A stretch of 37,314 bases of DNA from Clostridiales bacterium UBA1316 (GCA_002307055.1 DBTM01000005.1:1-37314), one strand, 5' to 3'. Shown: positions 1 to 7,392, counted from the stretch's first letter. Program-made: numbers and translations. The notes: a model not told the origin generated them from the sequence alone.

Positions 1-1076
1 AGCGGGGTGAAGCTGTCGTGCATGGCATTGACCGAGCCGTTGGAGGCCGCGGTTGTCGCCGTACTCCATAGAGCCGAGGTGCCCACGCCGTGAATAATCT
101 CCTTGCCCTCCATGCTGGCAGACGCGGCGACGCCGCTGAAGGAGGGAGAAGCGTATACTTCACTGGCTGTCACGCCGGCAAGACAGAGGACAAACAGCAG
201 GAGCATCGCGGCATAGATGGAGCGGCCCTGCTTGTTATCCTTGACCGCTTTTCCGAAGGAGACGCAAAGTGCCGCCGGTATTAAAAGAATCGAGAGCAGC
301 TCAAGCAGATTCGAAAACGGTGTCGGGTTCTCAAGCGGATACGCCGAATTCATACCGAAGAAACCGCCGCCGTTTGTGCCAAGCTGCTTGATGGCTATTT
401 GGCTTGCGGCAGGGCCGAGCGGTATCGTCTGCGAGGCGCCGCTCTGGAGAGCGGACGTCTGCGCATAGGGGGTTAGTGTCTGAACCACGCCCTGTGAGAC
501 GAGAAGGACCGCCAGAATGAGCGACAGCGGAATTAAAGCATAGAGCGTGATCCTGATAAGATCCTTCCAGAAGTTGCCGATGGTGATCTGCTGCCTGGCG
601 ATAAAGCCGCGGATAAGCGCAAACAAGACGGCGATGCCGACGGCGGCGGAAATAAAGTTCTGCACGGTCAGGCCCAGGCTCTGCGTGAGGTAAGATAATG
701 AGCTCTCTCCCGAATAAGCCTGCCAGTTTGTGTTGGAGACGAAGCTGGCGGCGGTATTAAAGGCCAGATCCAAGCTGACGGCGCCCATATGCTCGGGATT
801 CAGCGGCAGAACATTTTGCAGAAGCTGGAGGCTGAAAACAAAGAGGAAGCTGACGAGGCTGAACGCGAGTACGGCAAAAGCATATTTTTTCGCCGTCATC
901 TCGCTGTCCCCGTGAATGCCCATCAGCTTATATATACCGTTCTCAACAGGGGTCAGGACGCGGGTCAGAAATACCCGCTGACCTGTCATGACCTTATAAA
1001 TGTAAAGTCCCAGGGGAATTGACAAGCCGACAAGCAGCAGGAGATAAACGATATCCTCGAACACAATTGAATTCAT
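1..1076 (-). CDS. kdpA: KdpA, potassium-transporting ATPase subunit A (partial, C-terminus beyond window)
   Basis: This is the potassium-binding, channel-like subunit of the high-affinity KdpFABC P-type ATPase in the cytoplasmic membrane. The reading frame starts at the ATG at 1076 and stays open to base 1, so only about 358 N-terminal residues are seen of a usual ~560. Visible family signatures are the filter segments NTAASFVSNTNWQAYSGE and TNGGGFFGMNSAYPLENPTP, followed by a third filter-like stretch (HGVGTSALWSTATTAASNGS) near the window edge. Several hydrophobic membrane segments are present. The start overlaps the kdpF stop by ATGA, so the two are translationally coupled. kdpB and kdpC should follow to the left of the window. 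Confidence 0.95.
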   Translation of the reverse strand, partial: MNSIVFEDIVYLLLLVGLSIPLGLYIYKVMTGQRVFLTRVLTPVENGIYKLMGIHGDSEMTAKKYAFAVLAFSLVSFLFVFSLQLLQNVLPLNPEHMGAVSLDLAFNTAASFVSNTNWQAYSGESSLSYLTQSLGLTVQNFISAAVGIAVLFALIRGFIARQQITIGNFWKDLIRITLYALIPLSLILAVLLVSQGVVQTLTPYAQTSALQSGASQTIPLGPAASQIAIKQLGTNGGGFFGMNSAYPLENPTPFSNLLELLSILLIPAALCVSFGKAVKDNKQGRSIYAAMLLLFVLCLAGVTASEVYASPSFSGVAASASMEGKEIIHGVGTSALWSTATTAASNGSVNAMHDSFTP

Positions 1077-1162
1077 AGATTCTCACCCCTGAACAGCACA
1101 TAAAGCAGATAAACCAGCAGCAACAGCCCGATAATTGCCGAAATAAGAAAGACCACACCCAT
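1073..1162 (-). CDS. kdpF: KdpF, small membrane subunit of the Kdp ATPase
   Basis: A 29-residue peptide beginning MGVVFLISAIIGLLLLVY, with one hydrophobic segment and ending FRGENL. In the Kdp system KdpF is a lipid-like single-span peptide that stabilises the KdpABC complex. A GGAGTG ribosome binding site lies seven bases before the ATG, and the stop overlaps the kdpA start (ATGA). Size, hydrophobicity and position directly before kdpA are all typical. The ATG seven bases upstream is in another frame and is not the start. Confidence 0.9.
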   Translation of the reverse strand: MGVVFLISAIIGLLLLVYLLYVLFRGENL

Positions 1163-1352
1163 AAAACATCACTCCGATTCTTATAAACACTTATACTATG
1201 TACGATTATGATTATAAATATTTTCTGATAAAGCGGGTGTGAAGGACAGCAGGCCTGATATAAAGATTGTATAAAGAACAGTGCGTGATTTTGGGTGTTA
1301 TGATTAAATAGCGGGTAAGAAAATACTGAAGACACAAGCCGCGATAAAAAAG

Positions 1353-1382
1353 CTCCTGCTTATTTGTTGAAATGAGCAGGAG
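1353..1382 (-). terminator. Hairpin with T-run upstream of kdpF (terminator or attenuator)
   Basis: The arms ctcctgcttattt and aaatgagcaggag form a 13-pair stem (one T-G wobble) around a gttg loop. On the minus strand the stem is followed by CTTTTTTA (plus-strand aaaaaag at 1346-1352). No complete minus-strand gene lies just upstream, so it either ends a long-range transcript or acts as an attenuator in the ~200-base kdp leader. I could not recognise a c-di-AMP (ydaO-type) aptamer beside it. Confidence 0.6.
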
Positions 1383-1451
1383 GTTTCGTTCGTACGCAAT
1401 TATTATGGTATTATTATTTTTAGTAAGATCTGTTATAATTTCCATGGCAAT

Positions 1452-1553
1452 GATAAATGAGTAGCAAGTTATCCAAACTCGAGCATTTGAGATTTTGCTC
1501 TCAAGTGCGCCTTTTTTCGCGTGCGACTTCGGATAACTTGTTACTCATTTATC
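1452..1553. repeat. 102-bp inverted repeat, MITE-like or structured-RNA element
   Basis: The 23-base arms gataaatgagtagcaagtta-tcc (1452-1474) and 1531-1553 are reverse complements except for one position that would be a G-U pair in RNA. The 56-base interior holds a second small stem (gagca...tgctc). No open reading frame is present. It could be a miniature inverted-repeat element or a stable hairpin RNA. I see no clear target-site duplication. Confidence 0.6.
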
Positions 1554-1599
1554 GCTCTGCCTGGATTGACTTTGATTTATAGCGAGCTGGAAAATATCA

Positions 1600-1806
1600 T
1601 TAAATTATTAGCTTATCGGCTTTACACAGCGCATGTTAATGAATGTAACCGCAGGGACGCCCATTGGGTGTCAAAAGCCCTTGAACTTAGGTAAGCAGCG
1701 TAGAATAAAGGTAGAGACGCGGACGCCCAATGGGCGTCCCTACGACATCTCATATAATTATGCAGGTGTCAGCAACTGTCTTAAGCCGATAAGCTAATTA
1801 AATTTT
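1600..1806. repeat. ~205-bp MITE-like element with terminal inverted repeats
   Basis: The termini contain ttagcttatcggctt (1608-1622) and its exact reverse complement aagccgataagctaa (1783-1797), extended on both sides by near-matching A/T-rich bases. Inside sits a second inverted pair, gggacgcccattgggtgt near 1654-1671 and gacgcccaatgggcgtccc near 1724-1742. No coding capacity is seen. This nested layout is typical of non-autonomous repeats in Clostridia genomes. Confidence 0.6.
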
Positions 1807-1821
1807 TACTAAAATTGAGAT

Positions 1822-1923
1822 TTGGAGAAGCGGCAGGAGATTGCCGCGCTGCTGCGCGACTACGCGCAGCGGCTTGACCGGGCGGTCGAATTGCTGCGTG
1901 CGGGCTTGGAACAAGAGGGCTGA
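1822..1923 (+). pseudogene. Short open frame, possible C-terminal remnant of a lost gene
   Basis: A 33-codon frame in strongly coding-like composition reads LEKRQEIAALLRDYAQRLDR followed by AVELLRAGLEQEG and a TGA stop. An in-frame stop lies just upstream, and there is no ribosome binding site before the TTG. The peptide is highly helical with charged heptads. It abuts the MITE-like repeat, so it may be the end of a gene cut by that insertion. I do not recognise the family. Confidence 0.3.
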
Positions 1924-1993
1924 CGAGGCAGATACATGCTAAATTTACGCGTTACAAGGGCCACCGCATCAGGCGCCGAAGCCTTTGCAATAA

Positions 1994-2034
1994 ACAGCGA
2001 GCACCCGGTTCAAATTGAACAGGGTGCTCGCTGT
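1994..2034. terminator. Strong hairpin, possible terminator
   Basis: The arms acagcgagcaccc (1994-2006) and gggtgctcgctgt (2022-2034) match perfectly, and the loop contains gttc/gaac. On the plus strand it is followed by gttttatg, a weak T-tract. It lies between the remnant at 1822-1923 and the end of the minus-strand operon at 2126, so it could serve either direction. Confidence 0.4.
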
Positions 2035-2042
2035 GTTTTATG

Positions 2043-2120
2043 TAGCGGGCGGCTTCCATGCTGCCCTCGTAATCGATGAACCGTTGAGAATAGGCGGGCG
2101 TAGAAGCCCGCCGCTACGGC
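2043..2120. repeat. Imperfect inverted repeat (gtagcgggcggctt ... aagcccgccgctac)
   Basis: Two 14-base arms flank about 50 bases just beyond the end of the minus-strand operon. The right part, ggcgggcgtagaagcccgcc, is itself a short hairpin. GC-rich palindromes of this kind are often dispersed repeats. A transcription-end role for the operon is possible, but there is no T-run. Confidence 0.35.
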
Positions 2121-2125
2121 ATTAC

Positions 2126-2665
2126 TCAGATCCTTTGCACAATGCCACAAGCATTATTTAACATGCCGGACAGAAGGGGCGGGAGGGTGTTTCTGTTGGT
2201 TTGGTCGACGGTGATGAGGGTGACGTTTGGGTGATGGCGGAGCTTGTCGACCCAGCCGGAGGCGGAGAGCTTGATGACGCCGAGGACGGGGATGCTGCCC
2301 TCCAGTGTGCTGAGGATTTCATTTTGAAAGGCGTCTGCTTTCCATTCCAGACTGCCGCACTCATCGAGAATAATGAGCCGGGCTTTTTGCCTGGCTTCCG
2401 ATATATACTGGACGCCGAGCGTGTTGAAACGCTCCGGATAGGCTTCGGGCATGGCGCTGTCTTGAAAGCGGGCAACGACGTGCAGCGCGCCATAGCTCGG
2501 CGGGGCGGCGGCGTCATTTATATACAGGTATCGGTCCGGATTGGCTCTGTCCGGGCCAAAGTAGGTGCAAAAGCCGCCGTACGGCAGGTTGAGAAGAGAC
2601 AGTGTTTTTTTAATGACGGTGCTTTTCCCGATTTGAATTTCACCGGTCAGGAGGATATGCATCAT
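2126..2665 (-). CDS. THEP1-type P-loop nucleoside-triphosphatase (NTPase_1 family)
   Basis: This 179-residue protein is a small NTPase of the THEP1/NTPase_1 (DUF265) family. The Walker A is GEIQIGKST at residues 8-16, and the Walker B with catalytic acidic residues is LIILDECG near 96-103. Family members hydrolyse nucleotides in vitro, but their cellular role is generally unknown. The start overlaps the stop of the methyltransferase gene (ATGA), so it is the last gene of the five-gene minus-strand operon. Two adjacent ATGs (MM) make the exact start uncertain by one codon. The context, with a G3E GTPase and an ABC ATPase, suggests an energy-using step in metal or cofactor handling. That role is inference. 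Confidence 0.85.
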   Translation of the reverse strand: MMHILLTGEIQIGKSTVIKKTLSLLNLPYGGFCTYFGPDRANPDRYLYINDAAAPPSYGALHVVARFQDSAMPEAYPERFNTLGVQYISEARQKARLIILDECGSLEWKADAFQNEILSTLEGSIPVLGVIKLSASGWVDKLRHHPNVTLITVDQTNRNTLPPLLSGMLNNACGIVQRI

Positions 2666-3360
2666 TTAAACGCACCGTCCAGCTCGAAGATGCCGACGGA
2701 CTTTGTGCGGGGGATGTAAAACGGATAAACCTCGCCGCCTGTTTCTTTGAGCTTGTTATGCAGAAATTCATCAAGCTCGGCGTCGGAGATATCGGGCGAG
2801 TAGGATTGGACGCATTGGCGCGCGTCCAAAAGAGAGGTGAAGGGCTGGCCGAACTCAAACTGCTTATAGGTCAGCTTGTATGGGATATCGCTGCTGACAA
2901 GATACTTTAACGAATCGTTAACGGTATTCTTTTTATAACGCTGCTTAATGGGGAACATTTCCGATTCGGAGGTCACGGAAACAATCGCAAACAGCTTTTG
3001 GCAGTGTGGGAGAAACCGGTCGAGCTCGCGGCTGCCGAAAAAGCTCATGTATATGACATCCCACCGCCCGGTGAGCTCATCGCAGTTTTTATGGCGGGGA
3101 AAGATGTTGCTGATCCCGAGCTTTGCCGTGCGGTCTCTGATGGAGGAAAGCGCGGCGTCATTAATATCGACGCAGTCGATTTTTTCAAATAACGGGGCGA
3201 CCTCAAAATCGAAAAGCCCAAGCCCGCAGCCGATATCACATAAGCTTTTATACCCGGTGAGCGCGGGCGTAATGGTCTCGGCGACATTTTTATAAAAACC
3301 GGAATAGTCGTTTGCATTTATATACCAGCGGATTGTATCCGCGTTCCACGTAAACTGCAT
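2662..3360 (-). CDS. Class I SAM-dependent methyltransferase
   Basis: A 232-residue Rossmann-fold methyltransferase. Motif I is LCDIGCGLGLFD (about residues 40-51), followed by the acidic ribose-binding segment IDCVDIN. The C-terminal half (SDIPYKLTYKQFEFGQPF onward) looks family-specific and gives no substrate clue. The gene sits seven bases after the DUF364 gene and overlaps the NTPase gene by four bases. Operon partners with metal-handling signatures make methylation of a cofactor, chelator or partner protein plausible. I do not recognise a named methyltransferase. Confidence 0.85.
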   Translation of the reverse strand: MQFTWNADTIRWYINANDYSGFYKNVAETITPALTGYKSLCDIGCGLGLFDFEVAPLFEKIDCVDINDAALSSIRDRTAKLGISNIFPRHKNCDELTGRWDVIYMSFFGSRELDRFLPHCQKLFAIVSVTSESEMFPIKQRYKKNTVNDSLKYLVSSDIPYKLTYKQFEFGQPFTSLLDARQCVQSYSPDISDAELDEFLHNKLKETGGEVYPFYIPRTKSVGIFELDGAFK

Positions 3361-3366
3361 AAATCC

Positions 3367-4134
3367 TTAATCCTCGTTTCTCTTGAGCGATACCTTATGG
3401 CCGCTTCTGGCTATCTTACCGCTTTCGGCACCGGAAACAAGCCGCAGGGCTTTTTCGGTGTCTTTTATAATAAACCCGGAGAGATCGCTGATGCCAATCG
3501 TGAGCAAGTACGGCGCCAGTGTGGCGGAGGGGCCGACAAGCACGATGCGCTTGGCCGCCTTGGACAGCTCCAGCAGCCTGGGAAACGTTTTGTCGACGAG
3601 ACTTCGGCTTGAAATAAAAACAAAATCGCACAGCGGCAGAATAAACTCGCTCGAAGGGAAAGGATAATCACCCTGCTCCTCAGGTTCCCATTCAATGATG
3701 CTGAGGTCGCAAATCGGCTCAAAAAAGGTTTCCAAGTATGGGAAATGACCCATAACGGCAACTTTTTTGCCTTTAACATCGTTCTGCGAGGTGATAAAGG
3801 GATCATTCAGCCGATCCTCTTTATATTGCAAATCCGAAAATTCGATGCCGTTCATGCGGGCAATCGCCGGACTGTTATAATAGGAATTCAAAGCGGCGTG
3901 GCCGATGGAGGCCTCGGGCAGATTCCATGATTTGATAAGCCCCGCGACCTGCCGCAGCGGCGTACCAAGCAGGTTGCCCGACGAGACCGGATGCCGCGTT
4001 TCCTGTTGGAGCAGGGAGCTGATACCGGCACCGTATCGATTGACGACAATGGTGTTGCCGTTCCCGCAGATGATTTGGTCCGCTGTCAAGTCCTCGGGAA
4101 TTCCATTGATTAATGTATCGTATATTTCCCACAT
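3367..4134 (-). CDS. DUF4213/DUF364 putative heavy-metal-chelation protein
   Basis: About 255 residues with an N-terminal DUF4213 enolase-N-like region (MWEIYDTLINGIPEDLTADQ) and a C-terminal Rossmann-like DUF364 domain (VKGKKVAVMGHFPYLETFF, then CDFVFISSRSLVDKTFPRLL and IVLVGPSATLAP). The family is annotated as putative heavy-metal chelation and often lies beside FecCD-type transporters, as here. I prefer the start at 4134: AAAGGA lies eight bases before that ATG, while the ATG at 4143 overlaps the same ribosome binding site. The function is not established. Confidence 0.8.
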   Translation of the reverse strand: MWEIYDTLINGIPEDLTADQIICGNGNTIVVNRYGAGISSLLQQETRHPVSSGNLLGTPLRQVAGLIKSWNLPEASIGHAALNSYYNSPAIARMNGIEFSDLQYKEDRLNDPFITSQNDVKGKKVAVMGHFPYLETFFEPICDLSIIEWEPEEQGDYPFPSSEFILPLCDFVFISSRSLVDKTFPRLLELSKAAKRIVLVGPSATLAPYLLTIGISDLSGFIIKDTEKALRLVSGAESGKIARSGHKVSLKRNED

Positions 4135-4146
4135 ATAAACCATCCT

Positions 4147-5163
4147 TTAGATATCCGTGATTAATTCACCGGTTCTTAATTTGTTTCGCAGACGCTGAAG
4201 GGTGTTGTCCATTCTCTCGAGTTCCTCAAGAATGCCGCGCTCTTCGTCTGTCGTTCCGATCACTTTATATATACCGCCGTTTTTGATGACGATGCGTTTG
4301 TCGGCACTGAGGGCGAGCAGCGGGTCATGCGTCGCGATCAGAACAATTTTATCACTTTTTGTCAGGACCTTTATCGCTCTTTTTCTGTCGATTCCGGCGT
4401 TTTCGATCTCATCAATCAGTACGAGCGGAGAACTGCTCATATAAGCCGTATCCGCGATCATCAGGGCTCTGGACTGACCGCCGCTGAGAAGCGTTACTTT
4501 TGTATCGGCTGTAAAATACTCGCCGGCCAGACTGTTGGCGCATGCCATGCAGTTTTCAACAGTTTGCTCAACATTCTTCGCGAATCTGCTGCGCGCGTGC
4601 ATTTCCAAAAATTCGCGGACGGTCAGGTCCATGATGAAATTCATGTTCTGCGACAGCTGGGCAACGAGCTTCCCGTCCATATCGAAGCGCGCATCATCGG
4701 ACAATTCCTGACCGTTGATTAAAATCCGGCGGTTTGTGGGCGTATCGCACTGGGCCAGGCATTCGATATCCGCCAGAAGCCTGCTTTTTCCCGAGCCTGT
4801 CGGACCGACAATGGCTGAGACCTCACCCTTGAGGAGGGTGATCACAGCATCTTCCGGCTCGCCGAATTTATTGTGACCGCCCAGAATTGTCAGCGAAGAG
4901 ACAAGCGCGTCATCGGGCGTGTTCTGAGAAAAAGCCATGAGGAACCGGCAGAGCGCGAGCGGAATATCCTGCTTTGCCATGCCGAATTCATCTATGACTG
5001 TCTCGTCGAGCGCGTCGACGAGCTCACCCAGGGTCGCGGCGCGGGAGATAACGCGGATACGCATATTCGCAAAAAAGTCTGATGCCAGAGGATACGCATC
5101 TAGTATATCACCGAGTGACGCGGTGATGATATCGTGATAGAGATTCTTTTCGGTTAAATTCAT
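4147..5163 (-). CDS. Stand-alone ABC ATPase with an added N-terminal helical domain
   Basis: A 338-residue protein with no membrane segments. Residues 1-80 form a helical domain resembling DUF1858/ScdA-N-type domains (DIITASLGDILDAYPLASDFF). The ABC ATPase follows: Walker A GPTGSGKS at 120-127, signature LLSGGQSRA, Walker B LVLIDEIENAG and an H-loop ATHDP. The tail is a charged helix (EELERMDNTLQRLRNKL). No permease lies in its own operon, so it may drive conformational change of a soluble partner (as in SufC-like or UvrA-like ABCs) rather than transport. It overlaps the upstream GTPase gene by ATGA. Confidence 0.85.
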   Translation of the reverse strand: MNLTEKNLYHDIITASLGDILDAYPLASDFFANMRIRVISRAATLGELVDALDETVIDEFGMAKQDIPLALCRFLMAFSQNTPDDALVSSLTILGGHNKFGEPEDAVITLLKGEVSAIVGPTGSGKSRLLADIECLAQCDTPTNRRILINGQELSDDARFDMDGKLVAQLSQNMNFIMDLTVREFLEMHARSRFAKNVEQTVENCMACANSLAGEYFTADTKVTLLSGGQSRALMIADTAYMSSSPLVLIDEIENAGIDRKRAIKVLTKSDKIVLIATHDPLLALSADKRIVIKNGGIYKVIGTTDEERGILEELERMDNTLQRLRNKLRTGELITDI

Positions 5164-5849
5164 ATGTCAAAACTCATTTTCTTGAGCGTTCCGAGCTGGA
5201 ACGCTTCGCCGATTCTCGTTTCGCCCGTGCAATACGAGCAGACCGCCGCAGGCGTCGTAAACCGCAGCTTCATATCCTTGAGCGTGACGATATCCCTGGT
5301 GTCCTTCAGGTATTTCGCCAGTATAAAGGAGCCCTGGCCCGTTATCCCGTTGACGGCAATGATCTTTGCCGAGCTGTTGACCTGCTTAATATTGAAGGCG
5401 AAGACCTCCCGCTCGGCCTGCGACACGATATCCCCTTTGGTGACGACGACAACATCAGCCAGCTTGAGCATGGGCCCGATCTTCCTGGGGGTATTGATGC
5501 CGGATAAATTATCGATGACACACACAGCCGCGATGCCGTTGATATACGGCGAGCAGCGGTTGCATAGACCGGCACTTTCAGTGATTAACAGTTCAAAGCC
5601 TGATTTGAGGCCCCATTGGACGGCATCCTCGATATTGCCGACGAAAAAATGGTCGGGGCACGTTTTACCGGAATAGCCGGTCGTTATTTTGATGCCCGCT
5701 TCCTCGTAACGGAGGTAGTCAAAGGAGGTCAAGCAGTCGAACTTGACCACGCCCACTACTCCGGCATCAAGCTGAAGCGTTTCAAGCAGCTTCAGGATGA
5801 CGGAGGTTTTGCCGGAGGACGGCGGGCCCGCGACGGTAATCAATTTCAT
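5160..5849 (-). CDS. G3E-family (HypB/UreG/CobW-like) GTPase with two CxxC pairs
   Basis: A 229-residue P-loop GTPase, first gene of the five-gene operon. Walker A is GPPSSGKTS at residues 8-16, the switch region is LLITESAGLCNRCSPY, and the base-recognition motif is TKGD at 137-140. These are hallmarks of the G3E class that loads nickel, cobalt or other metals into enzymes. Two cysteine pairs, C96-x-x-C99 and C204-x-x-C207, could bind a metal. AAGGAGAG lies about five bases before the ATG. HypB or UreG identity is not supported because hydrogenase and urease genes are absent. Metallochaperone for a neighbouring system is my inference. Confidence 0.85.
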   Translation of the reverse strand: MKLITVAGPPSSGKTSVILKLLETLQLDAGVVGVVKFDCLTSFDYLRYEEAGIKITTGYSGKTCPDHFFVGNIEDAVQWGLKSGFELLITESAGLCNRCSPYINGIAAVCVIDNLSGINTPRKIGPMLKLADVVVVTKGDIVSQAEREVFAFNIKQVNSSAKIIAVNGITGQGSFILAKYLKDTRDIVTLKDMKLRFTTPAAVCSYCTGETRIGEAFQLGTLKKMSFDI

Positions 5850-5950
5850 ATGATCTCTCCTTCCGCCGGCAGCGGCAGTTTCGCCCGAATCTTAGAAAGC
5901 CGCAGCGATAGCCAGGCTAGGTTTCCTTCACCGGCGTGTAACCAAAGGCT
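5850..5950 (-). promoter_or_regulatory. GC-rich, foldable 5' leader of the five-gene operon
   Basis: Read on the minus strand, this stretch can pair gccgg near its start with ccggc before the ribosome binding site, enclosing gcggc/gccgc and tttc/gaaa stems. It could be an untranslated regulatory leader, but it fits no riboswitch class I know, and no convincing minus-strand promoter hexamers were found. Confidence 0.3.
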
Positions 5951-5951
5951 G

Positions 5952-5979
5952 TTGACAACCTTAAAATGTTATGTATAAT
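5952..5979 (+). promoter_or_regulatory. Consensus sigma-A promoter for the transporter operon
   Basis: TTGACA at 5952-5957 and TATAAT at 5974-5979 are separated by 16 bases. Transcription would begin near 5986, giving a leader of about 385 bases before the FecCD-type gene. Confidence 0.8.
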
Positions 5980-6124
5980 AGTGATGGACTGTGGCGATTG
6001 TTATTGTTTATACTGGATTACATTACTGATAATTACGTTTGGCTATAAATAAATATAATAAACGAAATAAATCTTATTTCAAGTTAAATTTAAAATTATG
6101 TCTGAAGCGAACAAAAATTTCAGT

Positions 6125-6250
6125 GGAAGACATGACATAACAGCTCCGAGCCTTAACACCTGTCACGGCGTCAATGGTGGTCTGGCCTGGGCAGCGGCAA
6201 ACTGACGCTGCCCTCACGGTTTTGCTGGAAACGGTAAAGCCCTCCGATGT
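6125..6250 (+). promoter_or_regulatory. Candidate Moco/Tuco (molybdenum or tungsten cofactor) riboswitch
   Basis: The leader contains, in order, ctccgagcc, a cacc...ggtg stem, ggcctgggc, a perfect 8-bp hairpin gggcagcg...cgctgccc (6190-6213), a small gtttt-gctg-gaaac stem, and ggtaaagccctccgatg. As I remember it, this order matches the conserved core of the Moco RNA motif. The placement fits well: inside a long leader, before a terminator, ahead of a transporter that lies beside a molybdoenzyme operon. The match is by eye only. A covariance-model search would settle it. Confidence 0.55.
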
Positions 6251-6268
6251 TGAAAAGGAGCAATACAT

Positions 6269-6352
6269 ATGAGCATCCCATGTCTATGGGTGCGCTTATG
6301 CTTTGCTTCCGATTCTTCGGAAGCTGTTTTATTATACAGCGGTTATTCGTGA
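6269..6352 (+). CDS. Possible 27-residue leader peptide
   Basis: AAAAGGAG at 6253-6260 precedes an ATG at 6269, which opens a 27-codon frame (MSIPCLWVRLCFASDSSEAV...) ending at the TGA at 6350-6352. The frame runs through the terminator hairpin, so translation could interfere with termination. The sequence resembles no known leader peptide. The good ribosome binding site is the only evidence, and that site may instead be part of the riboswitch expression platform. Confidence 0.3.
   Translation: MSIPCLWVRLCFASDSSEAVLLYSGYS
6305..6330 (+). terminator. Intrinsic terminator in the transporter leader
   Basis: A perfect 8-bp stem, gcttccga - ttct - tcggaagc (6305-6324), is followed by tgtttt. It sits between the riboswitch candidate and the first structural gene, as expected for a transcription-attenuation expression platform. 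A second hairpin, gcatccca...tgggtgc (6272-6293), precedes it. Confidence 0.7.
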
Positions 6353-6369
6353 AAAAGGAGTACTGACAC

Positions 6370-7392
6370 ATGCAGCAGATGCCGAGCGCGCGCCGGAATG
6401 TTTTTATTATAATTATGCTTGGCGTTGTGCTCACGGCGTCAATTATCGCTTCTTTCTATCTGGGAAGGTATCCGATATCGCCCGATGAGCTCGGAGGCAT
6501 TCTGCTCTCAAAGATATGCCCGATCAAGCAATTCTGGACGGATACGATGGAAACCGTTTTGTTTAATGTCAGGCTGCCGCGCATAGTGCTGGCCTGCATG
6601 ATTGGCTGCTGCCTCTCGACGGCAGGAGCGTCCTATCAGGGCATATTTCAAAACCCGATGGCGGCGCCTGATATTTTGGGCGCGTCGGCGGGTGCGGCTT
6701 TCGGGGCGGCGCTGGCGATATTAAACAACGCCTCAAGCAGCATGATTATGGTCAGCGCTTTTACATTCAGCATTTTATCCGTTGCCATTGTTTATATGGT
6801 CAGTAAAAAGGCGAAAGGTTCAAAAATTTTAGGCCTTATTTTGTCCGGCATTATGGTAAGCTCTCTGTTTACGGCAGGAACCTCCTATATAAAGCTTGTC
6901 GCCGACCCCACCGATCAGCTCCCGCAGATTACCTACTGGCTCATGGGGAGCCTGGCAGGCGCGACGATGGGCCATGTAATATTTGCGATTATACCGATGA
7001 CAATCGGGCTGGTGCCGCTCGTATTACTGAGATGGCGCATCAATGTTCTGACCTTCGGCGATGATGAGGCGCGGACAATCGGCATAAACGCAAAGACACT
7101 TCGGTTTATTGTGATCATTTGCGCGACGCTTATCACGGCAACGAGCGTTTCCGTCAGCGGCATGATCGGCTGGGTAGGGCTTGTTATTCCGCATTTGGCC
7201 AGACGGCTGGTCGGCAATAATTATAAGCATCTCATGCCGGCAACAATGCTGTTCGGCGCGATATTTTTGCTCGTTGTTGACAATGTCTCCCGAAATCTGC
7301 TGACAACCGAAATCCCGATCGGCATCTTAACGGCATTTATCGGCGCGCCTTTCTTCATCTATCTGATTACGCGGGAGGCGGGGAGCAAGTGA
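6370..7392 (+). CDS. FecCD/BtuC-type ABC transporter permease (probable molybdate/tungstate-class)
   Basis: A 340-residue polytopic membrane protein of the FecCD family, with the usual length and about ten hydrophobic segments. Recognisable family stretches are VRLPRIVLACMIGCCLSTAG, QNPMAAPDILGASAGAAFGA and the C-terminal GWVGLVIPHLARRLVG. Such permeases import iron siderophores, haem, cobalamin or, in the MolBCA type, molybdate. AAAAAGGAG lies ten bases before the ATG. The riboswitch-like leader and nearby molybdenum hydroxylase favour molybdate or tungstate, but the sequence alone does not fix the substrate. The stop overlaps the next gene. Confidence 0.9.
   Translation: MQQMPSARRNVFIIIMLGVVLTASIIASFYLGRYPISPDELGGILLSKICPIKQFWTDTMETVLFNVRLPRIVLACMIGCCLSTAGASYQGIFQNPMAAPDILGASAGAAFGAALAILNNASSSMIMVSAFTFSILSVAIVYMVSKKAKGSKILGLILSGIMVSSLFTAGTSYIKLVADPTDQLPQITYWLMGSLAGATMGHVIFAIIPMTIGLVPLVLLRWRINVLTFGDDEARTIGINAKTLRFIVIICATLITATSVSVSGMIGWVGLVIPHLARRLVGNNYKHLMPATMLFGAIFLLVVDNVSRNLLTTEIPIGILTAFIGAPFFIYLITREAGSK

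Noticed and set aside
1176..1350. c-di-AMP (ydaO) riboswitch before kdpF
   Set aside because: It was expected from family habit, but no recognisable conserved core could be found by eye.
5160..5849. HypB or UreG assignment for the G3E GTPase
   Set aside because: No hydrogenase or urease genes are nearby, and the His-rich stretches typical of many HypB/UreG proteins are absent.
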